A DNA stretch of 60,000 nucleotides from Polytrichum commune. Lineage: Eukaryota > Streptophyta > Polytrichopsida > Polytrichales > Polytrichaceae. The notes beneath the pieces are model-generated. The model was not told the DNA's origin, did not search any database, and saw only the letters and a program-made list of their open reading frames with translations. Shown here in pieces: positions 47,819 to 58,949 of the stretch. The stretch spans positions 20,028,001-20,088,000 of the forward strand of contig OX485806.1 in NCBI GenBank assembly GCA_950295325.1, written 5' to 3'. The stretch's first letter is position 1; every line of letters begins with the position of its first letter. The translations under genes were made by a program, and so were the position numbers.

Positions 47819-50800
47819 ATTAAACCGATGGGTAATTCTCCTAAAATCCTGAACGCGAACCGGTGATTTCTCAAACTCCACCGGTTCATGTGTAAGTAGC
47901 GACCGGTGTTCCCCATGCTTTGAAGGGAAGTCACCGCAAGACTTTGCTTTAGATGTTGCAGAGCTAGGCCTGAAGAGACTAGTCTAGACTGACTGCCAGT
48001 ACTCGACTTACACACAGCATGGGGCTCACCATACACATTCTTACATACAGCCCGTGTGGAGTCTGCCGAAGTAAGGAAGGAGCATCTTAAAGCGTCCGAG
48101 AAGTTAAGGTATTTGGCATACATGTGGCAGCCATATGAACCAAACAAAAATAATAATTCTCTGATAGAAAAAGAAAAAGAGAAAAAGAAGAAAAAAGATG
48201 AAAAAAGATAGGTGCATTGTAAATTTCTAGTACCTCCCCCTCCTCGATAGTGAAATGAATATGAATGTTTGGAGTGAATATTTTGTTGTCGCCCTGAATT
48301 GTTAAGGGGCCTTGGTGTTCACACCGTGAACATTCTCAAACCAACATGTACTTGTTGTGCAAGGTTTTCGAGGGTGGTAGTTTTGGGTGTTGTCTTGGTT
48401 TAAGGTGTTGAGTGGAGCAATGTTTTGGGTACGTTTGAGGAAGAGAGGAAGAATAGTGTAAAAGGAGCTCAATTAGAGCTTAGATATTTTGATTTACATG
48501 TGAGAAGGAAGACCGTAGTCGAGGAGATTGGAAACATGAAGGATTTGAAGGGATTGTGGTCTAATTGGAGCAGGTGTAGCTTTAGAGACTAGCACATGCA
48601 CTAATGTGAATAAGGAGGCTATATTCTTCAAGAGAGGGATAGAGTGGTATGTGGTCTCGAACTTATGAGTTTTATTGGCAATAGTCTTGTAGACTTGATT
48701 GCATCAATATAGGATTAGGCATTGATCCTTTGCAAGTAGGTTTGCCCCAAATTGTGAATGTTTCTATCATTTCAATAAGCATTGGAAGGGGAGAGATTTC
48801 TTTGTCCATTATCCATCCAATTATCAGACCTTGGTTGTCACTTTAAACTTTGAATTTATTTTGATACATCTAGGAATGAAGCGTTATGTTGATAGTCTAT
48901 GGGAGTTATTTTTTGTTATCTTCTCCCCAACCATTTGTTGATGTTCTACTGACAATAGACTTTGAATTATGATTAGTGATTGATCCTTGTTGAGCTAAAT
49001 TTATTCCAACATGTGATTGTTGGTATTAGTTTCAATGATATGGTTGAGGAGTGATGTTACAGACTACTGTATAAAGAATCTTTTGTGTTTGCTTGTGAAT
49101 AAGAACTTGGATCGAATATGCTTATGTATAAGAATTAAGATCGCCATTGGAAGTCAATAGCCTTGAAACTTCTATGTACATCCGTTCACTTCTAAACTCA
49201 ACAAGGTCTAAGGTAGAGTAGCAAACCTACATTGTGTAGAACCAGGGGTTTTGTACTAGTTAAGAATCTAAATTGTGAGTTAAATTGGGTTGGAACCGTT
49301 CTTGACCCCCATGTGTGTGTGTGTATGCGCATGCACATGTGTGTGTTCATGTATCCAAAATTGCATGGGATTGCAAGGGAAATTGGTTGATGGTTGAGTA
49401 TGAGAGTGTGTGAACTAAGTGTTACTGAGCCTGGAACATTCAACTATATTAATCTAGTATATGGTATGTGAGAGATATTGTGAGAGTCACAAGGGAAGAA
49501 ATCATGAAGAGAGTTATCTAAAGCATTGTTGATCAATAGGATGATGGAATAATTTAACTACCACATATTGTGTTGGCATGATAAGTCCTTGTTAATATGT
49601 TGAGTGAAGTTAAGGCATAATTAGGAGTTCTACTCAATTAGGCATAGCTTTGAGATTGAATGTCCTCCACTAAAGGTTTGAATCAAGTGGGAAGAATAAT
49701 GTAGGATCCTAGAACGATGAAGTGAAGAGTTGAACTCCAATTCTAGCCACAACTCACAAGTATGAACTGTCAATCATTTGTGTAAATCATTAGGAAAATG
49801 TGGTGACCATCTGTAAAGACAATGGTCTCCAAGTGAACATGAAGAGCGAAGAGGAATTTTGAAGGAAGAGAATATTGTTGTTGTAGCATCTAGAGATTCT
49901 AATTGAATCTATACATGAAGCATTGGGAGCAAAATATTGAAGTTCAATAAGCCACAACCTCAACCAAAAGGATAAGCATGGTTGAGATATCGCAACCCTT
50001 GGAATGACTGGAAGTTGAAGTTGAAATGACTAAGAAGACATTGGTTGTCAAGGAGAATTGGTAACTAAACAAATTTAGAATTTAGAAGGAAAAGACCAAT
50101 ATTGGTACTTTGAGTGGATTAATTGCCTAAGAGCTAAGATTTGAGCTTCAAATTATGATGATTAGATGTTTCTAAATAAAATTTTCCACAATAATAAGAC
50201 TTCTTTAATTTGAATGGGTGGTTACTTCTACTCCAAAGATAATCTAAATCCTCGGAAATGAAGGTTACCTTCATTGAAGTTGAAATATCAAATTTGGAAG
50301 GATATACCATAATTTACACCTACGAATCAAGGAGGGTAGTCCAAATAAGAAGGCCATGGTCTATTAACCTTGGTGGTGTGTTTGATTATAGTGATGTTTG
50401 GAACGAGTGTGGACAAGGTGGTTGACATCGACAAAAGATCGTGGTCAAAAAGAGATTAACTAAATAATATTGTTACCCTTGAGTGAGAATTGTACTCCCA
50501 TTTCAAGTTGCAATAAATGGATTCATTAATACGAGATAATTTACTATACCAAAATGCCCTTGGCTTTGGTAAAGAGACTAAAATGGGATAATTTATGCAA
50601 GATTGTTGTCGATGGTTGTGCTTATGATTGAGCACCGCACAAGGTGCAATTAAAATGAGCCCATTGCCAGACTATTGATTGGGTAAATAGAGTGAGGTGT
50701 GTGACAATCACAAATGCATATACTGAAATTGAGAGATTTCCCACGCCATTTGTTTGTGTAAACGAGTGAATTGTTTGTTAAATCCTAAACCATATAAAAT

Positions 50801-51039
50801 AAACCTATTATCATCATGATTGAACTTATATGAGACACCTAGAAGATATAAAAATCACCTTTTAAGTTTTCCCTTATTGTTTTTTGGGGTTTTTGTGTTA
50901 TCCCAAAACTTAACTACTTGCGCTTCCCTTGCTTCAATGTGAGTAAGGTATCTTAGATGGGTCTTAAATGGTTGCTTCTTACGATTAGCTACTTCTCCCA
51001 AAATATGAGTTTTGTACAAGATTGTTGGCAAATCAAGGT
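47819..51039. other. Intergenic, no gene recognised
   Basis: 'accggt' motifs of the type in family D lie near 47827-47900. A GT-rich tract lies at 49310-49346. The rest is AT-rich with short frames only. Confidence 0.4.
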
Positions 51040-51330
51040 TATAGTCACTTTCCTCAAAAGTTTTGGAGCTCATACAAATATCTTCTTTATTATCATAATG
51101 AAGATTCTCATGCTCGTTAAAATTGTCATATAGCCCCCCTCCCCACTATGTTGACTAGTAAGCCTATAATGGTTATCACATTTCAAGCACGCAATCCAAT
51201 CCTTTAATAGACATATGTCTTCTTGGTATCCATTCTTGAAACCACACCTAACTACATATCTTATCACTCAAATATAGGTGTCCAATATAAGACGAGTAAC
51301 CATATTAGACACGTTTACCTTAGGTTAAGT
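51040..51330 (-). repeat. Dispersed repeat family B, copy 4
   Basis: Same blocks and order as 1030-1295: 'catacaaatatcttc', 'tctcatgctcgttaaa', a C-rich tract, 'tatgttgactagtaa', 'cttcttggta', 'cactcaaatataggtgtcca', 'acgtttacctta'. Confidence 0.55.
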
Positions 51331-51350
51331 TACTTACACTAGTTTGGAAA

Positions 51351-51561
51351 GAGAATTGAACACATACGAGCGTATCTTTCATCCTTCCACATGAAAACTT
51401 GACCCCCTATAAGTTTGTGGTTGATTCATCTCAAATGAATTGGACTAGATTAATTTGGGGCCTTTAAATGTAATTCCAGTACCAATTTGACTAAAATAGC
51501 ATAACATTTTGGGGCTTTTATGTTGGATGAACGAAAGGTATGCTCGTATGCGATAACTCCC
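51351..51561. mobile_element. MITE family C, copy 1
   Basis: The left end holds catacgagcgtatctttcat. The minus-strand right end holds catacgagcatacctttcgt. Both then run into caacataaaa-type bases, giving an inverted repeat of about 36-40 bp. The interior ('gattaatttggggccttt') matches 55150-55345. About 211 bp, no gene. Confidence 0.65.
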
Positions 51562-51654
51562 TCTTTCCCACGAGAGCGTGTTGGCTTTCTTTCACATTGA
51601 ATATGCATGTCCAATGAGCAGGGAGAACCAACTAGTAAACCTTTTTGTCTAATG

Positions 51655-51835
51655 AATTCATATTACCATTCAAAATTACGTGTTGCTATAACTTTTTTTA
51701 CTAACATTAATGATTTTTACCAACTAAGTTGTATCATATTCTTCAGTGTGCATACAAACCACTCATGTCATTGGGGTGAAATTTCATACTCTCAATAAAA
51801 TGCTATAGCAATGTGTAACTCCAAATGATAACCCA
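51655..51835. mobile_element. Partial copy of the 16640-16862 MITE family
   Basis: The right part (gctatagcaatgtgtaactc, then caaatgata) matches the complement of the left terminus at 16660-16690. The middle 'accaactaagttg' matches that family's 'accaagtagagtg'. Ends are decayed. Confidence 0.4.
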
Positions 51836-51884
51836 CAGTGATTACCCCCCCCCCCCCCCCCCCGAAAAAAACTATAGCTACAAA

Positions 51885-52060
51885 TGAACCGGTTGAAGTT
51901 CGAGAGAGAACCGATCATTTCCTAAAGTTCAAGACTTGAGGAAAATCACCAACCATTTTAGAGGATTTTCTAAGAGAATACACCTCAAGGCAATAAAGAA
52001 AGGCCGAAAGATGCCAACATGTAAACCGGTTGGACCGATTATGCCCAAAAATTTATTTCC
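51885..52060 (+). repeat. Dispersed repeat family D, copy 2
   Basis: It has 'aaccggttgaagttcgag', 'caagacttgaggaaaatcac', 'ccattttagagga', 'aagagaatacacctcaa', 'aacatgtaaaccggttgg', collinear with 20930-21120. It lies just after a run of 19 C (51845-51863). Confidence 0.5.
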
Positions 52061-52334
52061 GGGCAATGTGCCCGTCGATTGGTGACCAAGTAGATCATCG
52101 ATTGGTCAATTGGCCTTTCGAGGTGCCTTGTTAAATGGAAAACCTCCAAAATTTTGTTGGCCTGCCCGTCACAAGGCTGCCAGCAATTTGAAATTTGAAA
52201 ATATGCTTCAAAACTGAGGAAAAGGGACCCTTTCAGTTCGGCTACCATCATGTGTGAGAGGTGGTCTTCGAATATGTAGAGATAGAGAGAGAGAGAACTA
52301 TTCCAAATGAGCGTACTTTTCATCCATCGGCGAG

Positions 52335-52543
52335 GGGGAATATCGTATACAAGCGTATCTCTCATTCATCCAACATAAAAAGCCTTGAATTAATATGCAG
52401 TTCGGAGGATTATTTTTTTCTAGTTAATTTGACACTAGAATTAGTTTACTCGAGGTCATTTGAGATGAATCGGCAACAAACTTGTAGGGGGTCGAGGTTT
52501 TATGCTGGATGGATGAAAGGTACGCTTGTATACAATATTCCTT
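52335..52543. mobile_element. MITE family C, copy 2, best-preserved ends
   Basis: The left end ggaatatcgtatacaagcg and the minus-strand right end ggaatattgtatacaagcg start inverted termini of about 44 bp that continue to acataaaa. Weaker pairing extends outward on both sides (cgag and ccatcc blocks). The interior shares 'tcatttgagatgaat' with copy 1. No gene. Confidence 0.7.
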
Positions 52544-52549
52544 CTCTCC

Positions 52550-55140
52550 TCGTCCATCCACCCTATACGGGGTTTGTGATCAATTGATCTGCATCCTTGT
52601 TATTCCGATGGTTTTATGTGTTTTTAAGATTACCTAGACAATGAGATTCATAAAGCAAAATTGTTGACACGGAGTTGAAGAACACATTCGTATGGTTGGA
52701 CCTTTTATTACATGTCGTGAGCTTCATGTAAGCATTTTCAAAGAAAACAATTCAAGGAAAACTTCATAAAATGAAGATGACATTAGTTTGCATGGATATT
52801 GGTTTAGGGATGTTCATCTTATGAATACATATGACTTGTTTTAAAGTGCATAAAATAATACGATCCTATGTGTAGAGTGTCAACAACATTTGTCAATGAA
52901 TTTGAAACTTGCGATTCACTTCATCAAAGTTGACGGTGTATTTCTATCATAGATAAATGTTACTACTGAAAGTCGACGGTATGTTTTTTTATTTTGCATA
53001 CATAATCATCTTAAAACACATACCAAACTTGAAACACAAATAATACGAGTAGCGTTTATTTATTTGATTATCTCAAAATTGATGTTGAGATAATTTAAGT
53101 TTTTCCTCCTTATTTACGTGATTTGAGAAAAAATATTCCTAACAACTCTTCTTTGAATCAACAATAATTGTGGTCTCAACTTGGCGGGGGGGGGGGGGGC
53201 TTGCAAAGACGTAGGAACTACGTGTGATAAAATATAGGGCATGATAGATTAAGTATGGGTAAGTTTGTAGTACATGGTGCTATGGTCGTGTGAAACATAG
53301 CATTTGACATAACATCATAAAATTGGCTAGATATGAAAACATGTTTACCTTGCATTTCAGTAAAGGGAGTGTGGATGAAAAATTATTGATTCTTTTGTGA
53401 AGAATCGAGGGATCAATAACGTCACTCATGAATGCGCCTCCCCCCGCCCGATGGCTTCTAGATCAAGGTTTCATGTCTCAAGAAGAGCTCGAGCCTGATG
53501 AACATGGCTTATAGTATATGATACGCTTTAAGGATTTTGGGAAAAAGTTTGGGATTTTTATAACATATAAGTAATATAGGGTACACGGGGAGGTCATTGT
53601 TTGTTAAACCATATGAGAAAAATCACAAAGTATTTTTAGTTCGATAGACTACAAAATTGTAAGAATTTGGAAATTACTATAGTTTGAATTAAACGACTCA
53701 TACAATATTATATCTAATTTAGGGTAGGAGGAAAGTATAGGTAGTATATATATTTTTTAATAAAGGAGTGTCAATGTTATTTGGAGGAACAAAGAATTTA
53801 TGTGAGGTTCAATGAATGTCTTTGGATCGGATGAGAAACTACCTCAATTGACTAAAAGTCATAGATTTAGATGTTGGCTATGGATGAACGTTATATGTAT
53901 TGAATGTTGAATTATTTCATTCAAAAGAAGTCTCCTCGTGACAAATCTAACATTAGGTGACCTTGAGGTTCGGACACCCGACTTTATATTTTAGTTATCA
54001 TGAATTAAAGTAAGTTTTTTTTATAAAAAAAAATCAGGGGCAATTTAAATGGGGACTTAGGGTAGGGCATAGCATACTTACTAGGATTTGAGAGGCCGCA
54101 AAGGGGGTGCTTGTTGAAGACTCATGGAAGAGTTGAGCTTATTAAGATGAAAGAAAGATCGGAAGGTGCGACAAGTTCCGACATCATGAGGGTTGGCAAA
54201 CATATGGTAATTGGAAGCATTGCTTCAATGATGATTTGGTCTTGGGGTGGACATTGAGAGTCTTAACACAATGTTTGAATTTTCAAGATAGTGTTGCAAC
54301 AAGGTATCATTCACTTTTATTTTCATGTACCATTGATGAATTTTTGTTGTTTTTTTTTAAATATCAAATTATATCAAAATTCCAAGATTTTGATAACTAT
54401 TACAATCTAGGAACAAAATAGAGGCTATAAAATAAGTTCAAGGTGTAATTTATATTTACATATAGGGTCTTGAGAAATAACTCGAAGAAATATTTTATCT
54501 GCTAATAGGTTGCCAATTATTACAAATATCTAGATCAATAGCCCATCTTTAATTAACCCCCGACCACATGTGGTTTACAAAAGGATGTATGTTGTGATCT
54601 CCCCGGGGTTCGGCTTTGTAGATCAATGTGTTTTCCAAATATTTTTGATTTTTTCCTTCACAAAATTCAAAGTTGGTATATATCTTTCAATTACTTTCAC
54701 TTAAACCTATGCATGGTCATGAAGTTGTGTACTTGACCATGCTTGCACCCTAGGTTCATTTGGTTTTGTTTTCAACACATTACTTGAATGTGAGAACCAT
54801 TTTTTCTCCCCCCTTTGTTCTAGTTTTTGTTCATGTTTTTGAAGGTAACCACATCACTTTAGGCAACACTTTAGGCATTGAGCACAATTGTTGTTATTTG
54901 AAAACTTTGTTAATGTATTGTTGTTGTTTCTCACATATCAATGTCAATTGATGTCAATATTCCAAGATTTTGTTGAATGGTACAATCTATAAATAAAATA
55001 GATTTTATAAAATAAGTTCATAGTGTATATTATATTTACCTATAGGGTCTTGAAAAATATCTCAAAGTATCATTTTTATCTCATGGTTGTGGTTTATTAT
55101 GGTACAAATGGGAATTTGTGGGCTTTGGGTTGATAGCATG
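52550..55140. other. Intergenic, no gene recognised
   Basis: AT-rich, with a run of 14 G at 53186-53199. A duplicated phrase ('ccaagattttg', 'aaaatagattttataaaataagttca', 'atagggtcttgagaaata') occurs near 54380-54490 and again near 54962-55060, an old direct duplication about 580 bp apart. No domain seen. Confidence 0.45.
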
Positions 55141-55149
55141 ACGAAATCA

Positions 55150-55345
55150 CATACGAACATACCTCCCATCCATTAAACATAAAAACTTGATCCACTACAT
55201 GTTTGTCAAATGACTAAAAGTAGACCATCTCAAATAACTAGGACAAGATTAATTTGGGGTCTTTGAACCTCATTATAGTCTCAATTCAACTAGAAGTAAT
55301 ATTCCCTAGGTTGCATAATATTTCATAGCTTTTATGTTGGATGAA
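55150..55345. mobile_element. MITE family C, copy 3, right end truncated
   Basis: It has 'catacgaacatacctcccat', 'acataaaaacttgatccac', 'gattaatttggggtcttt' and 'cttttatgttggatgaa', collinear with 51351-51561. The outer part of the right terminus is missing. Confidence 0.55.
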
Positions 55346-56519
55346 TTAACCTACCCAATCCAAGAACTCAAAGGTCCAAGAGCCCATCCCACCACTCCAA
55401 ACCTTAACAATAGTCCCCGGTCCTACTCCTAAGACAACTTTCACTTTGTCCACCACTCCTCCCCAACCTCCCACCTGCTCACCTCCTACCACATTCATTA
55501 TCTCCTTCTCCCCTCACCACATGCCCCTCGCTCCCTTTGCCACCTAGCATCTTTGTTGTTGTTGCTAGTTGGCAATAGCCACCTTCCTCACCTTGTTCAC
55601 TCACTCACTCACGTGTGTCCATGTTTGCATGGTCACACATATGTTCTCGTGGTTTATATCCTCATGCTCTTATTCTTAGTTAATTTTGTGGATGTTTCTC
55701 CCGATTTGTGGTTGTTATCATCGCGATGCTCCCAGCTCCATACATGACATGCCAATACAACGTGCTTGTGGTTGTTGTCACCGTTTTGTCTTCTCTCACA
55801 CATTGCCATCACATGCCCTGATGTTTGTGCTCTTCATGACTTTGGTTTGGCCTTGTCTTAATCCACCTCGTAGTTCATTGTGTTGTCGCCATCTTCGTCT
55901 TCACTTTGTGGTTCATATGGTCATCGTCCTTGCCATGGCCTTCGTCATCGTTGTTGTTGCTTATAAGCTCCACCTTTGGTCAACCTTCACCATCCCCGTC
56001 GCAGCCTTTGTCTTCATCCTCTACACTTTGTTTGGTGGTCACCATAACTTGTATTGTGGTCGCCTTTGCCATGATACCATATATTATAGTCGCCCTCGAC
56101 GTGACATTCATGATGGTGGATGTTGTCAACAAATTGTACTCGCCCTCGCCGTCTATCATGCTAGGTACCCACTTACGTTTTCCGCAATGCATCAGGTTTT
56201 GGTGTACCATCAATGCATAATGGTAAAGATCCTCGAGAATGCGGCGGTGATCCATACTTATATCATATCATACAAACTATCAACCCTTTTTTATTTATTT
56301 TTATTTATTTTGAGTTTGTGTTTGGTTTTTGAATTTGATTTTTTACCCTTATCATTTTTGTATTTCCTCATAGAGTTGCTAATTCTTAATGCACTATCAC
56401 CTTGTTTTTGTAGGTGTGAGCGTTTGTCTTGGTCTCTTGAAAGTTTTGAATCACCTTGTGTTTTTTGTGTTCATTGCTATAGATTTAAGATGTTGTTGGT
56501 CATGTTGTTAGGGCCTTAG
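55346..56519 (+). other. Pyrimidine-biased stretch with a long but doubtful open frame
   Basis: The plus strand is C/T-rich. A frame of 276 codons from ATG 55692 stays open to 56519, and its product is dominated by Leu, Phe, Cys, His and Val with several hydrophobic runs. No start-context, intron, homologous motif or conserved block supports it. Pyrimidine bias lowers stop-codon frequency, and the minus strand is correspondingly Asp/Glu/Lys-rich in pieces, so chance or an old decayed gene on either strand is likelier than a real membrane protein. Confidence 0.3.
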
Positions 56520-57400
56520 GTTTGTATTTAAGGCATAATACCTCATTTGTTTATGGCCATAGCCATATATGGATGCATTTTTACACTTAGCAGGCCTTGT
56601 ACTCCATTTATAGGGGCTTTTATCTTTTTTTCTCATGTTTATTGTGCTTATAAGCTCTTGTTCAATACCTAACTAATTGTAACCTTAGCTGGTGTGATTT
56701 GTTTATTGACCAATTCCTTGGTGGTGTTATGAAGTAAAGTCAGCACCCCTTGGGTATTTTAGCCAAAGGTAGATTTGTACTTAATTCCAAGCCACAAATA
56801 AACCAACTCAAGGTTCAAAAGTCTTTATGAATGAAATGAGTATAATTAGTGTTATTGAATGCTTAATAAGCCAATCGAAGTTTAGTTATTATCAAATTAA
56901 AAAAATCATTCTTCACATATTATGGTTATTGAAAATGCATTCCAATGTGGCCTAAAATCCATTATGATTATTCATTAGTATTAGAAGGTCTATCAAAACA
57001 TTATATGCATCACAAAAACAACCATAAATTTATGTCTAAGATTTAGAATAAAATGATACTAATTATGATACTAAAAAAACTATAAGACTTATCCAAAGAA
57101 TATTTAAATTATATAAACCAATAATTGTAACAAACTGTGGTGAGGCTCTAAAATCAAGCACCTAAATGACACAATTTTCTAAGTTGTCTCACATTAACAA
57201 CTAGAACTTATAGACAAAAAAACAACATCTTCATATTAATTGGGCTAGAAATTCTAAGGTGTTTCATGAAACCACATATTTTCTCAAGGGAAATTTTTTT
57301 TCTTATAAGATAACATAGGGTTGAGATGATAATTTAATAACCATTAATAAATATAAAATTTTCTTAACTTACATCTTGGCAACCCGTGGCATTCATAGTG
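56520..57400. other. Intergenic, no gene recognised
   Basis: Very AT-rich with short frames. No repeat partner inside the window was seen. Confidence 0.45.
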
Positions 57401-58021
57401 GGTGTACATTGCATGGCACACTCTACCAACCTTGGTGTCCATATCCTCTCAGAGTTCAAGGTGGATAGACATGTGGAAGATCTTTTGGCAATTTCATGTT
57501 CTTACTTCAACATCATACTTCTCCTCCAAGTGCTCCCTTGAGTTCCAAAAGTTTGTAGTTTGTAAGTTAACAAAATACTTGGGAATGTCAAGACTCGCTA
57601 GATATCTATGTTTAAACATGCAAAAAGGATGCTTGAAGAACACAATATTTTCATGACGAAGATGGCAGTGGATGCACCCAACGAAACACACAATGGTCCC
57701 GCAACATGGTCCATTCTCACTTCACACTATTTCTCGAGGGCCCGTGAGTACCTAAAACGGCTTTCCCAACACCCACGGTACAACCTTTGGATGAGAATCG
57801 AAGATCCTCACCATTACAAGATCACAGCTCTTGGCGCATTTGTGAAGTGGCCCTAAGATAAGACGGAAGAAATGGTCCAACTCGAACGTTTCAAAACTGC
57901 CCTTTTTGGACATACATTTTTCATAAAAAAAAAAAACAAAAAACAACACACTCACTTTCTGGGTGCATGGTCGTTCCTCTAGGTCCACATTCAGTTTACA
58001 CCCAGCGAAACGCATACCCAA
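57400..58021 (-). other. Decayed coding-like stretch, family unknown
   Basis: The minus strand has balanced, protein-like frames in order. 57752-58021 ends in SCDLVMVRIFDSHPKVVPWV. 57494-57691 reads CFVGCIHCHLRHENIVFFKH and then IPKYFVNLQTTNFW and LEEKYDVEVR. Stops separate the pieces. A T-run interrupts the first. It looks like an old transposon or captured gene fragment, but I cannot name a family. Confidence 0.3.
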
Positions 58022-58129
58022 AAGCTTTGTAAAATCGATTTCTTAAGAAACTCGACCATTATAAAAGGCCATCTTCCATGGTCCGACTTCATGGTCCATG
58101 GTGTAAACATCCGCTTAACATTCTTACAG

Positions 58130-58949
58130 ATTTCAATGCTCCAATTTCCAATTCCAGCTTCATTAGCGCATATATATATACAAGTCTCCTCCTCACCTGT
58201 CACCTCCCCTGTCATTCATTCAGAATCCTTCAGATTGAAATCCCAAAGTTTGTAAGCTAAGTTACGTTATAAGTTAAGTTAAGTGAGCGCACACACATCT
58301 ATGTCGTTGTTAGGTAGAGGCTTCAGGCTAGGGGCTTATAAATTCGCGTGCCATATGAAGAAGCTCTGAGGGGCTTGCTTCAGAGGGGCTCTGACACGCG
58401 AGCCCCCGGTCAGTCGGCCACGTTCACTTAACATGTGTAACAGCTGCTGTTTAATGACCACTAACGCAAGCCAAGTTAATGAATGAATGAATGAATGGAG
58501 GAGTTGAAGCAAGCAAGCTAGCCCATGCATGCATGCGTGCGCTTGCTTTGATCGGCCCCCTTTAATTTAAAAATATGGAGTTGAGCGGAGCCTTTAATTA
58601 ACTTATTACTTACTAGCTACCATGCATGCATGCATTCAGGCCTCCGAGCAAGCTAGAGATCGATCTCCGAGAGAGTGAGAGAGTGGCGCTTGTTGTTGTT
58701 ATTAAGCAAGTTAGTTAATTAATGGGCCTCTTAATAACTAACTCACTCGACTTCACCTTGGATCTTAACTTCACCTTCATTCCTTCGCATGCTTCGGCCT
58801 TTAAGGTCACCGCATGGTGGAGCTGCTTGCTCAGGAATGTTTTGGCCTTCGAATTCTTCAGTCAGGAGGTCGAAGCAGGTCACCTAACTTTTGAAATTTT
58901 TGAAAAGATTCGGGAAACGTCGACGCCAGGTGAGGTCTCGATCGAGTGA
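58130..58949 (+). promoter_or_regulatory. Possible promoter and first exon of a gene running off the window
   Basis: A TATA-like catatatatatacaa lies at about 58168, followed by a C/T-rich leader-like region (cctcctcacctgtcacctcc). An ATG at 58722 opens a 75-codon frame to 58949. A good donor (GCCAG|GTGAGG) lies near 58928. The region has a richer, less AT-biased composition than its flanks, with ttaagtt, gaatgaatgaatg, gcaagcaagc and gcatgcatgc simple repeats. The peptide has no recognised domain. A non-coding transcript is equally possible. Confidence 0.3.

Noticed and set aside
55692-56519. 276-codon open frame suggesting a membrane protein
   Set aside because: The plus strand is pyrimidine-biased, which lowers stop frequency. 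Residues are mostly Leu, Phe, Cys and Val, and no motif or gene structure supports it.
58369-58520. MicroRNA precursor from gggcttgcttcag pairing with ttgaagcaagcaagc
   Set aside because: The pairing is short and rests on simple gcaagc repeats. No known plant microRNA sequence was recognised.
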